Program-made: the position numbers and the translations under genes
Part shown: positions 1-12,500 of the stretch, one piece after another
Layout: every line of letters starts with the position of its first letter
How positions within the stretch are numbered: position 1 is the first letter of the stretch
Notes under the pieces: generated by a model
Databases searched by the model: none
The model's input: only the letters and a program-made list of their open reading frames with translations
What the model was told of the DNA's origin: nothing
Assembly (NCBI GenBank): GCA_030770545.1
Contig: CM061109.1
Coordinates: 16,228,001 to 16,292,000, forward strand
From: Macropodus opercularis
Taxonomy: Eukaryota; Chordata; Actinopteri; Anabantiformes; Osphronemidae
Length of the DNA stretch: 64,000 nt
Direction of reading: 5' to 3'

Positions 1-3000
1 TAATCATAAACTCGTCTTTTGCATTTACAAGCACTGTCTCCAGCCACAAGACTCCGCTCAGCGTTCCACCAGCTCCTTGCTCATCCTCCCATCTTCAGCC
101 CTGGTGGCAGCCCTCTCTCTGACCACTGATCAACCCCTGCTCTTCATTCCCAGCTGCGTGGCCAGCTCCGGCCCCTCGGGGCCTGCGTCCTGGCTGAAGT
201 TGTGATATCTATTTCAGTCCGCTAGTGACCAGACAGTTGGCGCTGTGGCTCCAGAGAATCCCCTGTCCAGCGATTACTGATGGAAGCACTTCGCTCATAT
301 GCTTTCGCATCTCCTGTGTCCAAACTGTTTAGCCTCTGATGGGTCGCTCTGAGCCATTAGGGCCAGTTTGTAATTATAGAAGTGTTACAGCTGGACACAG
401 AAACAGATGTGCTTTGATCTATTAACGGTAGGGTGAACAGGGGGCTCATAATAGCTTACTTGTATGCGTGGGTCAAATCACGCACCTCTGACATCCCTCC
501 TCTTTCAGGTCACTTGACATACACTTGTGTTTTTCCATCAGTGAAACGTTTAGTGATGAATGAGCGTTAGGAGAGATGAATGGTGGCATCTGATACGAGC
601 GTGTCAGTGCACATACATAATCGAGCATAATCGCACTACATGTGCGCTGATGCCTTTAATCTCCATGTGCCAACTGCAAGTGAGCATGTGTGGAGGTGAA
701 AGCTTGTTGAATGGAAATTCAGACAGTCCCGTTGCACTAAATAAAAGGGAACCAATTCAAGCCCCATCTGTTTGCGCACCTAAATTCACCAAAGGGCAAA
801 ATAGCTAGTGTTGCGGTACATTTTTAACACCTTGTCTCCTTTTTCCCCTCAGCTTGAAGTGCTTTGGGTGGTGAAAAATGGAAAACAAATGTTCTGTTGA
901 CAGCTTTCTTATGCCCAGGGTGTGTGAGTATTTATATCATAAAGGTGCCAACACATCCTGGTTTTACAGGCTGACCATCGCTGGGGGGGAGAACAGAGGG
1001 GGACAGAGGGGGGTTATCCTGTAGCACATTCTGGTAATTACTAGATCTGGGCTGAATACGCCACCGACAAATTAGCTCACGACTAAGTGAAGACAGCGGA
1101 ATGAAATTCGTATTCACTTTAAAAGACTTTGGCTGCGTGATCCAAGTGGGACATCTACAAATGCAACGTGCTGATTGTACACTGGGCCTGGGGTGACGTG
1201 GTCTGGACTGCGTTGAGACCGAGGGCATGGCTGGATGTGATGCGGCTCCTGTTCTGTAGCGCTCAGGGCCCAGTTTGCAGTTTGACGCAGAGCATGCCTC
1301 AGTAATAATCAGCTCCTTGTCACTTATCTTATTGTGGCCACTTTGCTTGTATTAAAAATTCACGGGTCACTTGTATGGCATTTGGGGCTTGTCTCCAGTG
1401 TATCGCACGCCCGTGTTAACTAGTCAATTGTGACCATTTTTCACAGCAGCAGCAGCAGCGCCTTGGGCGAACTGTGATTTCATAATGCTTATGGTGTCAG
1501 TGGCAATGGTAATAATATGAATAATGAATGAACTGACTTATTTCATAAATTGGACGGGATGTACAACATATGGAAGCAAACGAGCGAGCGAGTCTCACTG
1601 CTAAACAGCAACGCTGTGCTTTAAAGTGCTCCTGTTGACGTGACACTGCATCCTGTGTGATACAGCCTGCAGCACGCTATAGAAACTCTGTCTACTGTAC
1701 CATCACAGAGGGAGCTCAACGCTGACATTGTGCTGCGAGCAGCTCTGTCCTGAGGTGAACCATGTGTACACAGCTTTAGGTCCTCTCTGATGTAGGTGTT
1801 TCTCCATCCGCCGGCTTCGTGTTGCGAGGCCACCGTCCCACTGTGTTTGCTGAGCTGAGAGGACTATGGGATCATTCACACACACACAGACGCATAAGAA
1901 TGGTTTGTCACGTCAATTTTTATTATTGTTCATGTTTTTGCACTTTAATGTTTGAACTGTTTTTGATAGTTACTGTAGTAAGAAATGTATGTATTCACAT
2001 CATCACTGATTAACAGGAGCTCCAGCTCAACAAAGCAACACTTGCCCGAGATGTTAATAATGTGTAGTCTGGCTGTACCTGCTCATTAATTCAGTTAAAT
2101 GAAGTGAGAGAGGGAGTCAGAGTGAACCGAACAGGAAAAAAGCCCTTAAAACCATTTCCTGTAATTTGGGTAACATGCAGAAGAGTCAGAGCCAGTTTGT
2201 GTTTTTCCTGCATTTCTGTCAACCTGAATGGACACTGGTCTTATTTTACACATTTTGGTTTTCACTTCCAGCCACGGCTGTCTTTCCATTGTAGCGTTGC
2301 TCCTTTACTCCCTCTGTTTCTGTCTCTGTTGCTGGGTCATTGGTCTGGGTCAGGGGGCACAGTCTGGCCTGGGCCATGAAGGCTAATGCCTCCTGACACT
2401 CTCAGCTCCATCAGTCCCCGTCGCATCATTCTAGTAATGCAGAAGTCATCAGGCCCTGGGATTGCGTGAGGGCTCTCATCTGGAAACCCAAACAACCTTA
2501 ACTACAATGAACTGAACTCTTGTTAAAGAATACAAAAATAATTAATGGATTAAATTGCTAGTTTGTCTCACTGATTGTTGGACTGTTGGAAAATATCGAT
2601 CCAAAATGTCAGTTACTGGCAAAACACGGAATAGAACTATTACTGTAAAAAATCTTGCTTGTAAATCAATAAACTTCAATAATTTAGCATTTTAAGGGAA
2701 TGCTGTCATTTCTGTTCAAAGGCCAAAGTTTAATCTGGATTGCATGGCCTTTCTAGCTGGTGTGCTGGTCGTTGCCAGCCGTACTCCACTTCCTTTACAG
2801 GCACTCGACTGAATTGTTGCTTAACCTGCGCAGTGACCCTGCCACATAGGATCTGTATCCTTCCACCCCAGATCCACCACTACACTATTCCCCTTGTGGG
2901 CAAGGGTTTGCTGTGCGTCAACCAGAGCCACAGACTCGCAAAGGGAATTCCATAAACTGTGTGTTAGGCCAGATAAAAAAAATCAGCACCAGTGCTTACT

Positions 3001-6000
3001 CATCTGTTAAAAACGGACTGATCTGCAAAGTTTGTATGAGAGGGTTTTTGACGGTGCCCTGCTGCTTTGTCAGTGCAGCACATGCTGCAGGCACTGGCAT
3101 CCCCTATTGCCTTCCAGGTCATTGGCCAGGCTCAGCAGGAGGTGGGCTTCTAGCCCCATGACACGTCCCTGATTCACAGCTGGATCCGTAACAAGGTATC
3201 ATAGCAAATGAGTCGGTAAAACATCACTGGTTTGAAGAGCGTGAAAAATTGCCATGATATCATTTGTAATTCCTGATCTGGACTGCTGTTGGTAGGAGAA
3301 AGAGAGATAGAGAGACGGGGAGACCTGATAATGAAGAGGGTTTATTCCCCTTCACCATGTCCACCAGTCTCTGCCCCCTCTCCTCCCCACCACCTCACAG
3401 CCTGACCCCCACGATGAGGCCTGAGAGTGGGGGGGTCCGAGCTGATGTAAGGAGGCAATAATTAAACATCTCGTGACTCTCAGCCAAGAAGCCTATAGGT
3501 GTTGCACTCGTAACATGAGGGCTTTATGACACACTGTCCTGTTGGTGAATGCAGGTTGTGGTCCTCATTACACATGACTTAAGGTCTTGATGTGTCAGAT
3601 TGAACCCGTCCCAGTGCGTTGTGGGCATAGTGGTGACGTTTGGGGAGGCGGTAGAGGGGAAGGAAGGTGTTGGTCAAATATTACAAGAACTCAGCGTTAC
3701 TGCACCAAACGCTGCAGAGCAAAAATACACTCTAGCTTCGCTTCACCTGTACAGTCTAATTCAGTTCAGGACAGACTGAGCCACTGAGTGTATATACAGC
3801 TAATGTAACAGAAAACGCTTTAAAAGTAGTCAATACTGTCACAAAAGTAACAATAAACCCACCAATACAATGAGAACAAAAGAGCAAATATTAAAATATT
3901 CAATATAAAAAATACTACTCATGTAATATAATAAAGACGTACATGTACATCTATTACGCAATGAAATACGATAGAGAAGCCTTATGGTCTTTAACCTTTC
4001 TATGTTTAGAGTACAGTTTGCTGCGAGGCTATGTGTGAGTTTGATGGCTGCAAAGAATGGACAAACATCAGCTCCCTCTAAAACCACAATGGAGACCTTG
4101 GATCTAAATGTCATGGTTTCATAACGGATACGCTGACATTTGTGTGATGGGATTTAGCCATGGGTTAATATAGCCATAGCTGGCACACTGCATTGATGTC
4201 CATCTCGCTCGGGCTGTGAAGTCGATCTCACCATTTTTTTGGTGCCCTTACAGAAGTTTCTTTCAAAGGGATGAATTGGATTCTATGCTGGTTAAAGCCA
4301 ATTATTTTATCAGAAAAAAATGTTTGATATGTAGGTTTGTTTTATATGATGTTAATGTGCCTCAGGAGCTGTTCAGATCATTTTTTTTTTGGTGAGTGTT
4401 GGGCTGGGGGTGGGGGCTTCTGGGGAAGGCAGGCGATCAGCATTAAAATCAGAGCCATGTAAATCTAATCAATTATACAGTTTTTCAGATAAAATGTTGG
4501 TAAATCAAAACACATTTTCCAAAAGTCACAGTATAATGAGAAATTTAAATTGGAAACAGAAACCATTTGTTTATTATAAATGCCAGGGTGAGGTGGTGAC
4601 TTGCCATCCATAAATTTCGTTATCCTTTCATATTCCTTTTATCTATGACTACAGCTTTGGCACTCGTTCAAGATTTTAATGAACCCAGACTTCTGAGGCA
4701 TCAAGGCCTAGTGATGCATTGTCCATTTGGATCAGGGAGTACAGAGGGGGGACAAAAGCAAACACTATTCGCCTTTGACAAAATATTTTATATTCCATTG
4801 TCTTGCAGGGGGTTCATTAGGTGATTGCAGCATTTAACAAAAAACAGACTGACATGAATAAACACATATATAAGGTATTCAGTGCATGACTGATGCTTGT
4901 ATATGTGTGTGTGTGTGTGTCTGTGTACATGTGACAAGGGGTGATTTGAATCAAAAAATAATTTTCTGTGCTTTATGAGGACACAGAGAACCCCCCTGCT
5001 CTGGCGCGACCTGGTGTCGGCTGCTTTCTTGGTCTCAGAGGTTCCTAGGGGAGACCAGAATGGAAGTTGAGCATCTTGCTGTGATCCAAGAAAGTGTGCC
5101 AAATGCTATCAAAACTGGATTAGTAGACAACAATTGTGTGTGATGAACGAAGGGGGAGGGAAAGAGGTAGTTTCCAAGTAACCCGCGGATGGAATTTTAT
5201 AAACTTCACTGCGTTTTCATCCCGAGGTGCACATATATCGTTTTTGCTTAGGACAGTTTATACACACATTGTTTCCTGGAAAAGTCCACGTTCTCGTACT
5301 CGATCATGGGTGTACAACAGCAGAGATGATCATATTTCTCTAACGTGTGATAAGATGTTTTATGTGCCATCAACCTATGTGTGACATCTATTGCATTGAC
5401 ATGTGTCTATTAACAACATCACATATGCCACAAAGACAACCTGGAATATAATCAGTGTTTACACCCCAGGTCAAGGCCCATAAAAAGGCCTGATATTTCA
5501 GTATGAGCACACCCTGGAACGAGAAGTCTGTGAGAGTGCCATGTACAATTTGTACCTTCTACAGTCAATAATCAGTTATTTCGTTTTGGACATATTTTTG
5601 TTAATGATGTGCAAGCTTGTAAATTTACATGATTTACCTGGCTTGCCTTAAATAAAATCACTGGATTTGTGCACATGGTCTGGTTTGTGCTAATGTGGAT
5701 AAACTGATTTTAGGAACTATGAATTCAAAAATACTTTTACATTGTTATAATTTGTGAAGTCAGTAGGGAATTTTCCACGCTAACAATCCAGAGTCGAATG
5801 CGCAGACATGCTCTACAACTTCCATAGCACAGTAACTCACATTCGAATGCACTCAGCCCAATGGCTATGCTCTGAACGCTGACATTTGGAACAAATCCCC
5901 TGCTGACTGAATCATGGCAAACATTGCGTGTCATTTGTGCACCATACTTGGACCTGGCTGATGGTAGTGGTATTAATTCACCTCTGCTGTGAGAGGGAGC

Positions 6001-6236
6001 TCCCAGGGCGCTGTGGCTTTTGTTCAGATCACTTGCCTGTGTTTCTCTTAATTCATTGAGTATCTTGCAATCTTTCAGCTTGTTGCTGTTGTTTTAGTGT
6101 CACAGAGTAGCAGGCCACGTGTGTCTAATAGTCTAAACCAAGCTTATTTATAACAAGAAGACACACACACACTGCGAATTAATGATCACCTTTAACTTTA
6201 TTTTGAGGCCTTACATGATTACATTGTTTTCCTTTT
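1..6236. other. Upstream non-coding region, no gene recognised
   Basis: I see no exon with a recognisable protein match. Open frames are short (104 codons at most) and lack family resemblance. In other vertebrates tm9sf2 lies upstream of clybl, but none of its C-terminal sequence is visible here. The stretch holds a short CAG run near 1446-1461, a TG repeat at 4904-4920 and an isolated AATAAA at 5651-5656 with no gene that it could end. An unannotated non-coding transcript cannot be excluded. Confidence 0.6.
4904..4920. repeat. (TG)n microsatellite
   Basis: About eight uninterrupted TG units lie in otherwise unique sequence upstream of clybl. It is a simple repeat with no sign of function. 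Confidence 0.85.
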
Positions 6237-6370
6237 ATGATTAAAGTTCAGGTAAGTGTCGTCTGGCGGCTCGATGCTCTGCGGTTCCTCTACGTCCCCT
6301 TCTCTTCAACGCTGTTTACTTTCCCATGTGCTTGTAGTCGTCCAGAGCCCGCCTCCTCTCCGCGCTGTGG

Positions 6371-6456
6371 CCAATCACGGGGCCAGAGTGGAACGCACGC
6401 GCTATTTCCTGCAGCCAATCAGTGCCTCCTGAGCGCGACGCGTCATCGAAGGAATC
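6371..6456 (+). promoter_or_regulatory. clybl: clybl core promoter and 5' UTR, two CCAAT boxes
   Basis: Two CCAAT boxes, at 6371-6375 and 6414-6418 (43 bp apart, both extended as CCAATCA), lie 86 and 43 bp before the start codon. The surroundings are GC-rich with several CpGs (GCGCGACGCG near 6432). No TATA box is seen, which suits a housekeeping mitochondrial gene. The start codon lies in the string AATCATGGCGGC, which resembles the YY1 motif found over the start sites of many mitochondrial genes. The transcription start is not determined. Confidence 0.6.
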
Positions 6457-6500
6457 ATGGCGGCACACATAACCAGAGCTGTGAAACGACTTCTTCCACA
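6457..6500 (+). CDS. clybl: clybl coding exon 1 (start codon, presequence)
   Basis: ATG at 6457 has A at -3 and G at +4. Fourteen codons (MAAHITRAVKRLLP) plus two bases precede a GTAAGA donor at 6501. The leftover CA joins the first G of exon 2 to make Gln15, in frame. The peptide is basic and amphipathic, as expected of a mitochondrial import signal. The sequence is poorly conserved in this family, so the evidence is context and phase; a transcript would settle it. Confidence 0.8.
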
Positions 6501-9500
6501 GTAAGACGGTTTATCATTTTACATTTCTTGTTTTTCTGACTGCGTCATGCCGCGTGCAGTGGAGTCCGCCTGGTGACGCGGAGCTGCGCTGTGTGTTTTG
6601 TCATTGATTATAACTCTGGAGCCAAATCACGGTGACACCAGGCGGTCAAATGCTGGAGAAGTTAGCTAAGCATGGTGCTGTTTGTAGATAGTTGCTGGTT
6701 ACTTCTGCAACGAGTTTATAAACGCGGTGTCTTCCTGTTGGTTCTGGGTGTTGGTAGGACAGACACACTTAACCAAACCAAAACCCAACGCATGGCACGA
6801 CACCGCCACAGCCCTGCGAATAATCTAGCAGCATGTAGTCTAGACGGCCCAGTCCACGTCTTATACCACTCAAACGGCTCCGTTCCAGTTATAGTAGTTC
6901 ATTCAGTGAAATGCAAGGATATGCAGATGAATGATGATGGTGGTGCTTCACAATGGAAGTTTGACTTAAGACTCTGAAAAAAGAAAACACAGGAACAAGC
7001 GCTGAAACAATTCTGCCAACATTGAACAACTATATTACTTAAATTCTCAACTAGCATTCTCATTATTGCAAAGTTTAGTAGAAGCTTAGTTTATTGCTGG
7101 CTGTGTACTGTTTTTCATGTTGAGCATTATTAATATGGTGCAATGCAATTAAAACATGGAGTGAGCGAGAATGCATTGTTCCTGATTAGTTGTCTGACTG
7201 ATCAGTCAACTGCAGCCTCAGGCAGCTCACTCTGCAAGTTCTACTTGTAAGTAGCTTAACTGGTTTTAATGTGATTGAATAATATAACTGGCCTTTAACC
7301 AATAGTGTACAGGTAACGGGTCCTCCTTGGTGAGGAACTTTGCGTATTTAGGTTTGCAAAATGGCACCCAAGCAGGACTCTGGCTTGAACTGAGCACTGA
7401 GAGACATGCAGACAAACACGGTGCAAGAAATACATGGTGGAGTTTAATTGTAATGGTAAAAACAAAAACGTAACTTTTGCCTGCTCAACCTTTTACTAGT
7501 TAGACTTTCTTTGTATGGGTCTTATGATTGTCAAAAGTGATGACTGTGGTGAAGATGCAACTTAAATCTAGGACAAATGTCATTACGTCACTTGCCAAGA
7601 TCAATATATATATAAAAGGATAAAACAAAAAAGCATTTTGTACATTTCTATTAGCAGTGGTTAGTAGTACTCACAGACTAATGTACTTCAGTCTGTCATA
7701 AAAACTTCTGTGCAGGTATCATGAGAAACATTAAGATATGAACACAAGCTTGTTTTATATACTATTTGTGTGTCTGTGTTGTGATTATGACATGTGGCTT
7801 TAATTCACGATGCACAATTTTCAGAGGCTCAAAGCTGATCTTACCAATTACTGTGCTGTCACGCCAGGTTGGTTTGTGTGTGTTTAGTGCTTGTGAGTAA
7901 TATTTTATTTTTAGTAATCCCATGTTTAACTTGCCACATTTTCCCTATATCACTTAAATATAATTCTGTCAATTAGAAAGTATTAAATATTTTAGAAATT
8001 ATTTTTATCATATGCAATATAAGGACTGGCATACATTTAAAAAATGTAATGCTGTTAACCATCTCAGTGGGATCTTTTGTTTAATTTGTGCACCAGTACC
8101 TACACAGTTAAATGCGGCCCCCCTCAGATGGCTGGAGAGGAGAGGAATGTGTGTGCTTGTTTTATGGACAGCCTACAGCCCCTGCCTTGCCTTGGCACTG
8201 GCGGCAGACTGCTCTTTGTCACCAACACCCTTGTGTCAAAGATGCAACAGCATCCTGGAGGAAGCATTGACTGCCGCTATGAAGTCGACAAGTGATGAAA
8301 GTAGCCTAGAGGTTGTCAATTAAGAGAGCCAGGGCCTGGACCTTATAAGTTAATGGGCAGTTTCCCCTCTCAGAGCCTGCTAGGGCTTTATAGAGCAGCT
8401 TATAAAACCCCCAAGTGTAATGCACCCCTATAACGTTTTCAATTAAGACGGGGGGCATTAAGCAGTGCAGACACTTGGCAGTCGAGCTAAAATGTTTATA
8501 ATGTGACATTTGGTATAATTTGGTATGGGAATTTTCAATTGCCCTAGTTATTTTTAAAGCTGCAGCTACTGCGTAGAATTTTATTTTGATGGCACTTCAT
8601 GCTGACTGGAAGCATTACAGACTTCCTGATGTCTTCTCATTATTAGTTCTTTTTAGCTTGGTCACGTTGATGCACAGCCTAATGTTTAAAAGCGCTGTTG
8701 TTTTGGTTGTAAAAGCCATTAGAGTCAAGATGAGACAACATTTTAATACAGACATAATATTCTACCTTTTTAATATTAGTACAGAGTGTCATTAAAAATA
8801 CATAAATTTAAATTTTTAATTTAAGACACAATTACAGAAATAAAGTCAATAAAATAATTTGTAAATGTACAACCACAATCCTCTTCTTCGTGACACTATA
8901 ACTACAAATCTGAATGCTTAAAGAAAATCCCTTCGCTCATCTGTTGTCCTGACTGACTTGGGCTTCCGGCAGAAAAATAAATGAGTGCTGAATAAACAAC
9001 AGTGTGTTGACACCTCATTTCCTCATTGATTGCTGGTGGAAGCCAAGCTTGAGGTGTGTGGCCATAATCCAATCAAGGAAGAAAACAACCACTGCGACTG
9101 TGTCACCAAATTCTGCAGCTGTGGGGGTGCAGACACGTTGGCCGAATACCCTCAGACATGCTTTGTGCCTTCTTTTCTGACACTATTTATAGATGCATTA
9201 GTGGCGTGTGTCTCATTCTTCCAATGTTTAAATTCTAATACTGTAGGTTGACTTTTGACCGAGCTTCAATATTTCTCTTTTTTTTTTTTTTTTTTTTTTA
9301 GTGGTTTTTAAAGCTGAATTAAACAATACTATGCAAATGTCTAACTGAGTTGATCCACATCAGGAATGACTGGCTTCAAGTAAACTTAATCTGCATCATA
9401 ACATTGTGGCCCTGAGGGTGTATTTACCAGTTCTGCCGAGGTCGTCTTCCTTTGGACTTTACTCCTTTTTGAGCCAGTGAATCAATAAATTACCTTTTAT

Positions 9501-12500
9501 TCTTTGTTGTTGACCCAGCTAATCTTGCCTTTGAAATCTGTTACAGAGCATTAAGTTAACACATGTTGCTGTGCGAAAACAAAACTCTGGTGACTGGCAT
9601 GAAGGCCAGCTGAGTAAACGTGGCTGAGGGAGCAGTGTGGGGTGGCAGACCATAGAGGCCTACACTTGTTCTAGTGCTGGCCAAGGTGGATCCATACGGC
9701 TAACAGATGGGTGTTTTAACCCTGTATCCCTGCAGAAAGAAAAGGCAACCAAAACAAGTGTCTCTTCCCCAGCACTGAAGCCTTTGATCAACAGCACATC
9801 TTCAGCCTTAGAGCAGGACTTCATAGGACCCCAGAGCGCACATGGGTTCACATCTGTATAAACACAGCCGGGGAGGAATGTGTGAACAATGCAACTAAAG
9901 AATTTAGTTCTCGAAATGTGGGGTGGACTTGTCTAACGGGTGGTTTCTGTGGTTTAGAGTTTAAGCGTGGTGGTCGTATTGAATGAGAAGCTGGGGAAAT
10001 AATCTCTGTTTGTAATGATAACACAAGTGGGGAATCTTGTGTTTTCTTTTTACAGATGTGAGTGAAGACAAGTGCTGTAGACTTTTTTTTTTTTTTTTTT
10101 TTTTAAGACTAGCTTGACAGGTATATTTGTTCTTCAACTTTTAATGAAGCTGAATTGTTTACACTAAAAAAAAGCAGCCCTGTGATATTTACTTAAATAA
10201 GGCCACCCAATATTCTGCTGTTGATTATGACGGCTTGTACTGTAGGTTGTGCTGACCTATTTGAACTGTATTAAAGCATTTCCTGTAGGAATAACTAACA
10301 ATTTCTAATAAGGGGTATGGTGAGCTGGTACAGTTTAGCCCATGTAGCGTTAATTGGCAGCAGTCAGTGTGTGTGTGTGTGTGGGGGGGGGGGGGGGGCA
10401 GGATATTGCTTCCAGGTTTGCAGTCAGCTCCTCTGTTTAAAGGCCAAAGAGGTTCTTTTGGCTATTAAATAGATGCAGATTTAGGTTCCGTTTACACCTC
10501 AGAAACCCGTGGGAGTGCATTTGCATCACTGACATCATTTGATCATTTTTGTCAGCTATTAGAGGAAGCTGTGTCTTGCCCTCTGCTCTGTTTCCCCTGC
10601 CACCATGATGTTTTGGTCTTCTCACGCCACCGAGGTTGGCTTATTGCCATGGTGATGGTTAGCTAGTTCCAGGGCGATGAGGTGTAATTTACCGAGCATT
10701 TCCTGTCTGATACACGGCATCCTAATGAGTAAGAGGCCTGCTTTTATAGCGGAGTGTTTGTTAACCAGGCACAGCAGGGGGCCTGTGTGTGGTATATGCA
10801 CGTGTGTATTGTTCTCTTTACCGTTCTGCCATGTTGGTTTTGGGCATATGTACACTTCGACATGGAACTATTAAAGATGATACTTGAGTGTATTCCATGG
10901 ACACGTGGCTGCAGTTCTCGGTTCAACCCCTCGGTGTCAGTATTGACAGTGTCCCTTGTGGCAGCTCGTGTAACTGAAGCTTCAGCTTGATTTTTGTTTT
11001 ATTTTTTTTCCCCTCATTAATCTCACACTCTTGCTGAGTGAGTATCTTGAAAACCTACAGATGTGTCTGCATTGTAAAATTGTGTTGGCCAGAAAATCAA
11101 TAAGCGTCGTCTTGTGAGACCCGGGTACCAGTCACAGAGAAAACGAGCTGCATAAGTGGTACAGTATGTGGCATCAGTATATTACGTTGCTTGACCGAAC
11201 AACACAACTGTGAGTCAGCTTGACTTGCTGTATTGAATGAGTCACTTTTCTGTGAGTCATCTCCCTGAAAACGTGCAGGATCTATTGAGTCACATATGAG
11301 GTGCGATTAAATATGATATGTGGTACTAATGCATTACTTAAATGTTCCAGAATGAATACAGTATGTAAAATAATTATAGGCTTTTGTTATAAAATGGGCT
11401 ACATTTTGCCCAGAGGACCTCTTTAATAGTACAACATTTGTCCATACATGTAAAGCAGTAATATGTCAGTGCTACATAGTCTCATAATTTGTTGATTTTG
11501 TCCATGGACCCTAACGAGGAAGCGCTACAGCATTCCCATAGTTTCACTGTGCATTGATCTTTTGCTTCCCATTGTCAGACTCCACGGGATTTTGTAGCTT
11601 TTGTACAGTCAGAAAACCTTGCTTATTGACTACTCCATATTGGGCATTTACATGATCATTAACTCAAAGAACCTCCAGTCCAGACTCATGCGAAGGTCTC
11701 TCTGAAATTCAAAAAATAATGAGAAATGGTATTTCAGATTTATGTGAGCATGCAGAGTTGGCTGGTCGTGTTGCTGTTTTGCCATATTTGGAACTGCTGT
11801 ATAACTTCTCATCACATCTCTGGCACAAGTTGCAGACAGGCAGCCTACTGTTAGTACTACACTTCATTAGAACCAGGTTTCAGTGGTACCACACACATTC
11901 AAACAGCAGGGCCATCTCCCCAGCATCAAAGTGGATTTTATACAAAGTGTTGTCTGTGCCTCTGTCTTCCTATCTGTGTCTGCTAATGATGCATGCTGCA
12001 CACGTTTTTAACATACGCACCATCCTCTCGCCATCACTCATTCACATCTCTGCTTCCATGTCTTCCTCTCCCTCTTCTCTCTCCCCTTCTGCCTTTCGTG
12101 GTGTTTGTTTGGCTGCTGGGTTTTGTTTGTTTATTGTTTCCAGATGGCAGACGCAGGCTTCATTTGTGTGGCTTTCAAGTTCCCAGAGAGCTTTTTACTG
12201 CCTTGGCTTAAGCGCTTATCCTGTTTCCTCTAGCCAGGCTTTATGATGGGCCTTTTATACGTAGCAACTGGAAACAACTGTCACTACCAGTCTGCATTGG
12301 GGAGAGCAGCAGAAAGCCCAGAGAAAGTGCCTCTCTCCTTGTTTTTATGTTTTTCTTTGTCGCTAATGAAGATGTTGAGATGAGTAGCTCAGAGCAGTCC
12401 ATCCACAGACGAGGACATTTTTTTTTCCTCCCTCAACTGTGAATTCTACTGGCTTCACCACTCTGTACTGTACTTCAGCTGCATCATCAGCAATCCCACT

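Noticed and set aside
2350..2363. CTCF-like half word CAGGGGGCAC
   Set aside because: Only the right half fits; all four left-side positions mismatch.
2980..2998. REST/NRSF-like word TCAGCACC
   Set aside because: Only the left half-site is present; the right half does not fit.
5651..5656. AATAAA as the end of an upstream gene
   Set aside because: No coding exon or terminal frame precedes it, and such a hexamer is common in AT-rich DNA.
11719..12246. 175-codon open frame on the plus strand
   Set aside because: It lies wholly inside clybl intron 1, has no recognisable domain, and has Ser/Leu-rich composition typical of chance frames. No promoter or splice framework fits it.
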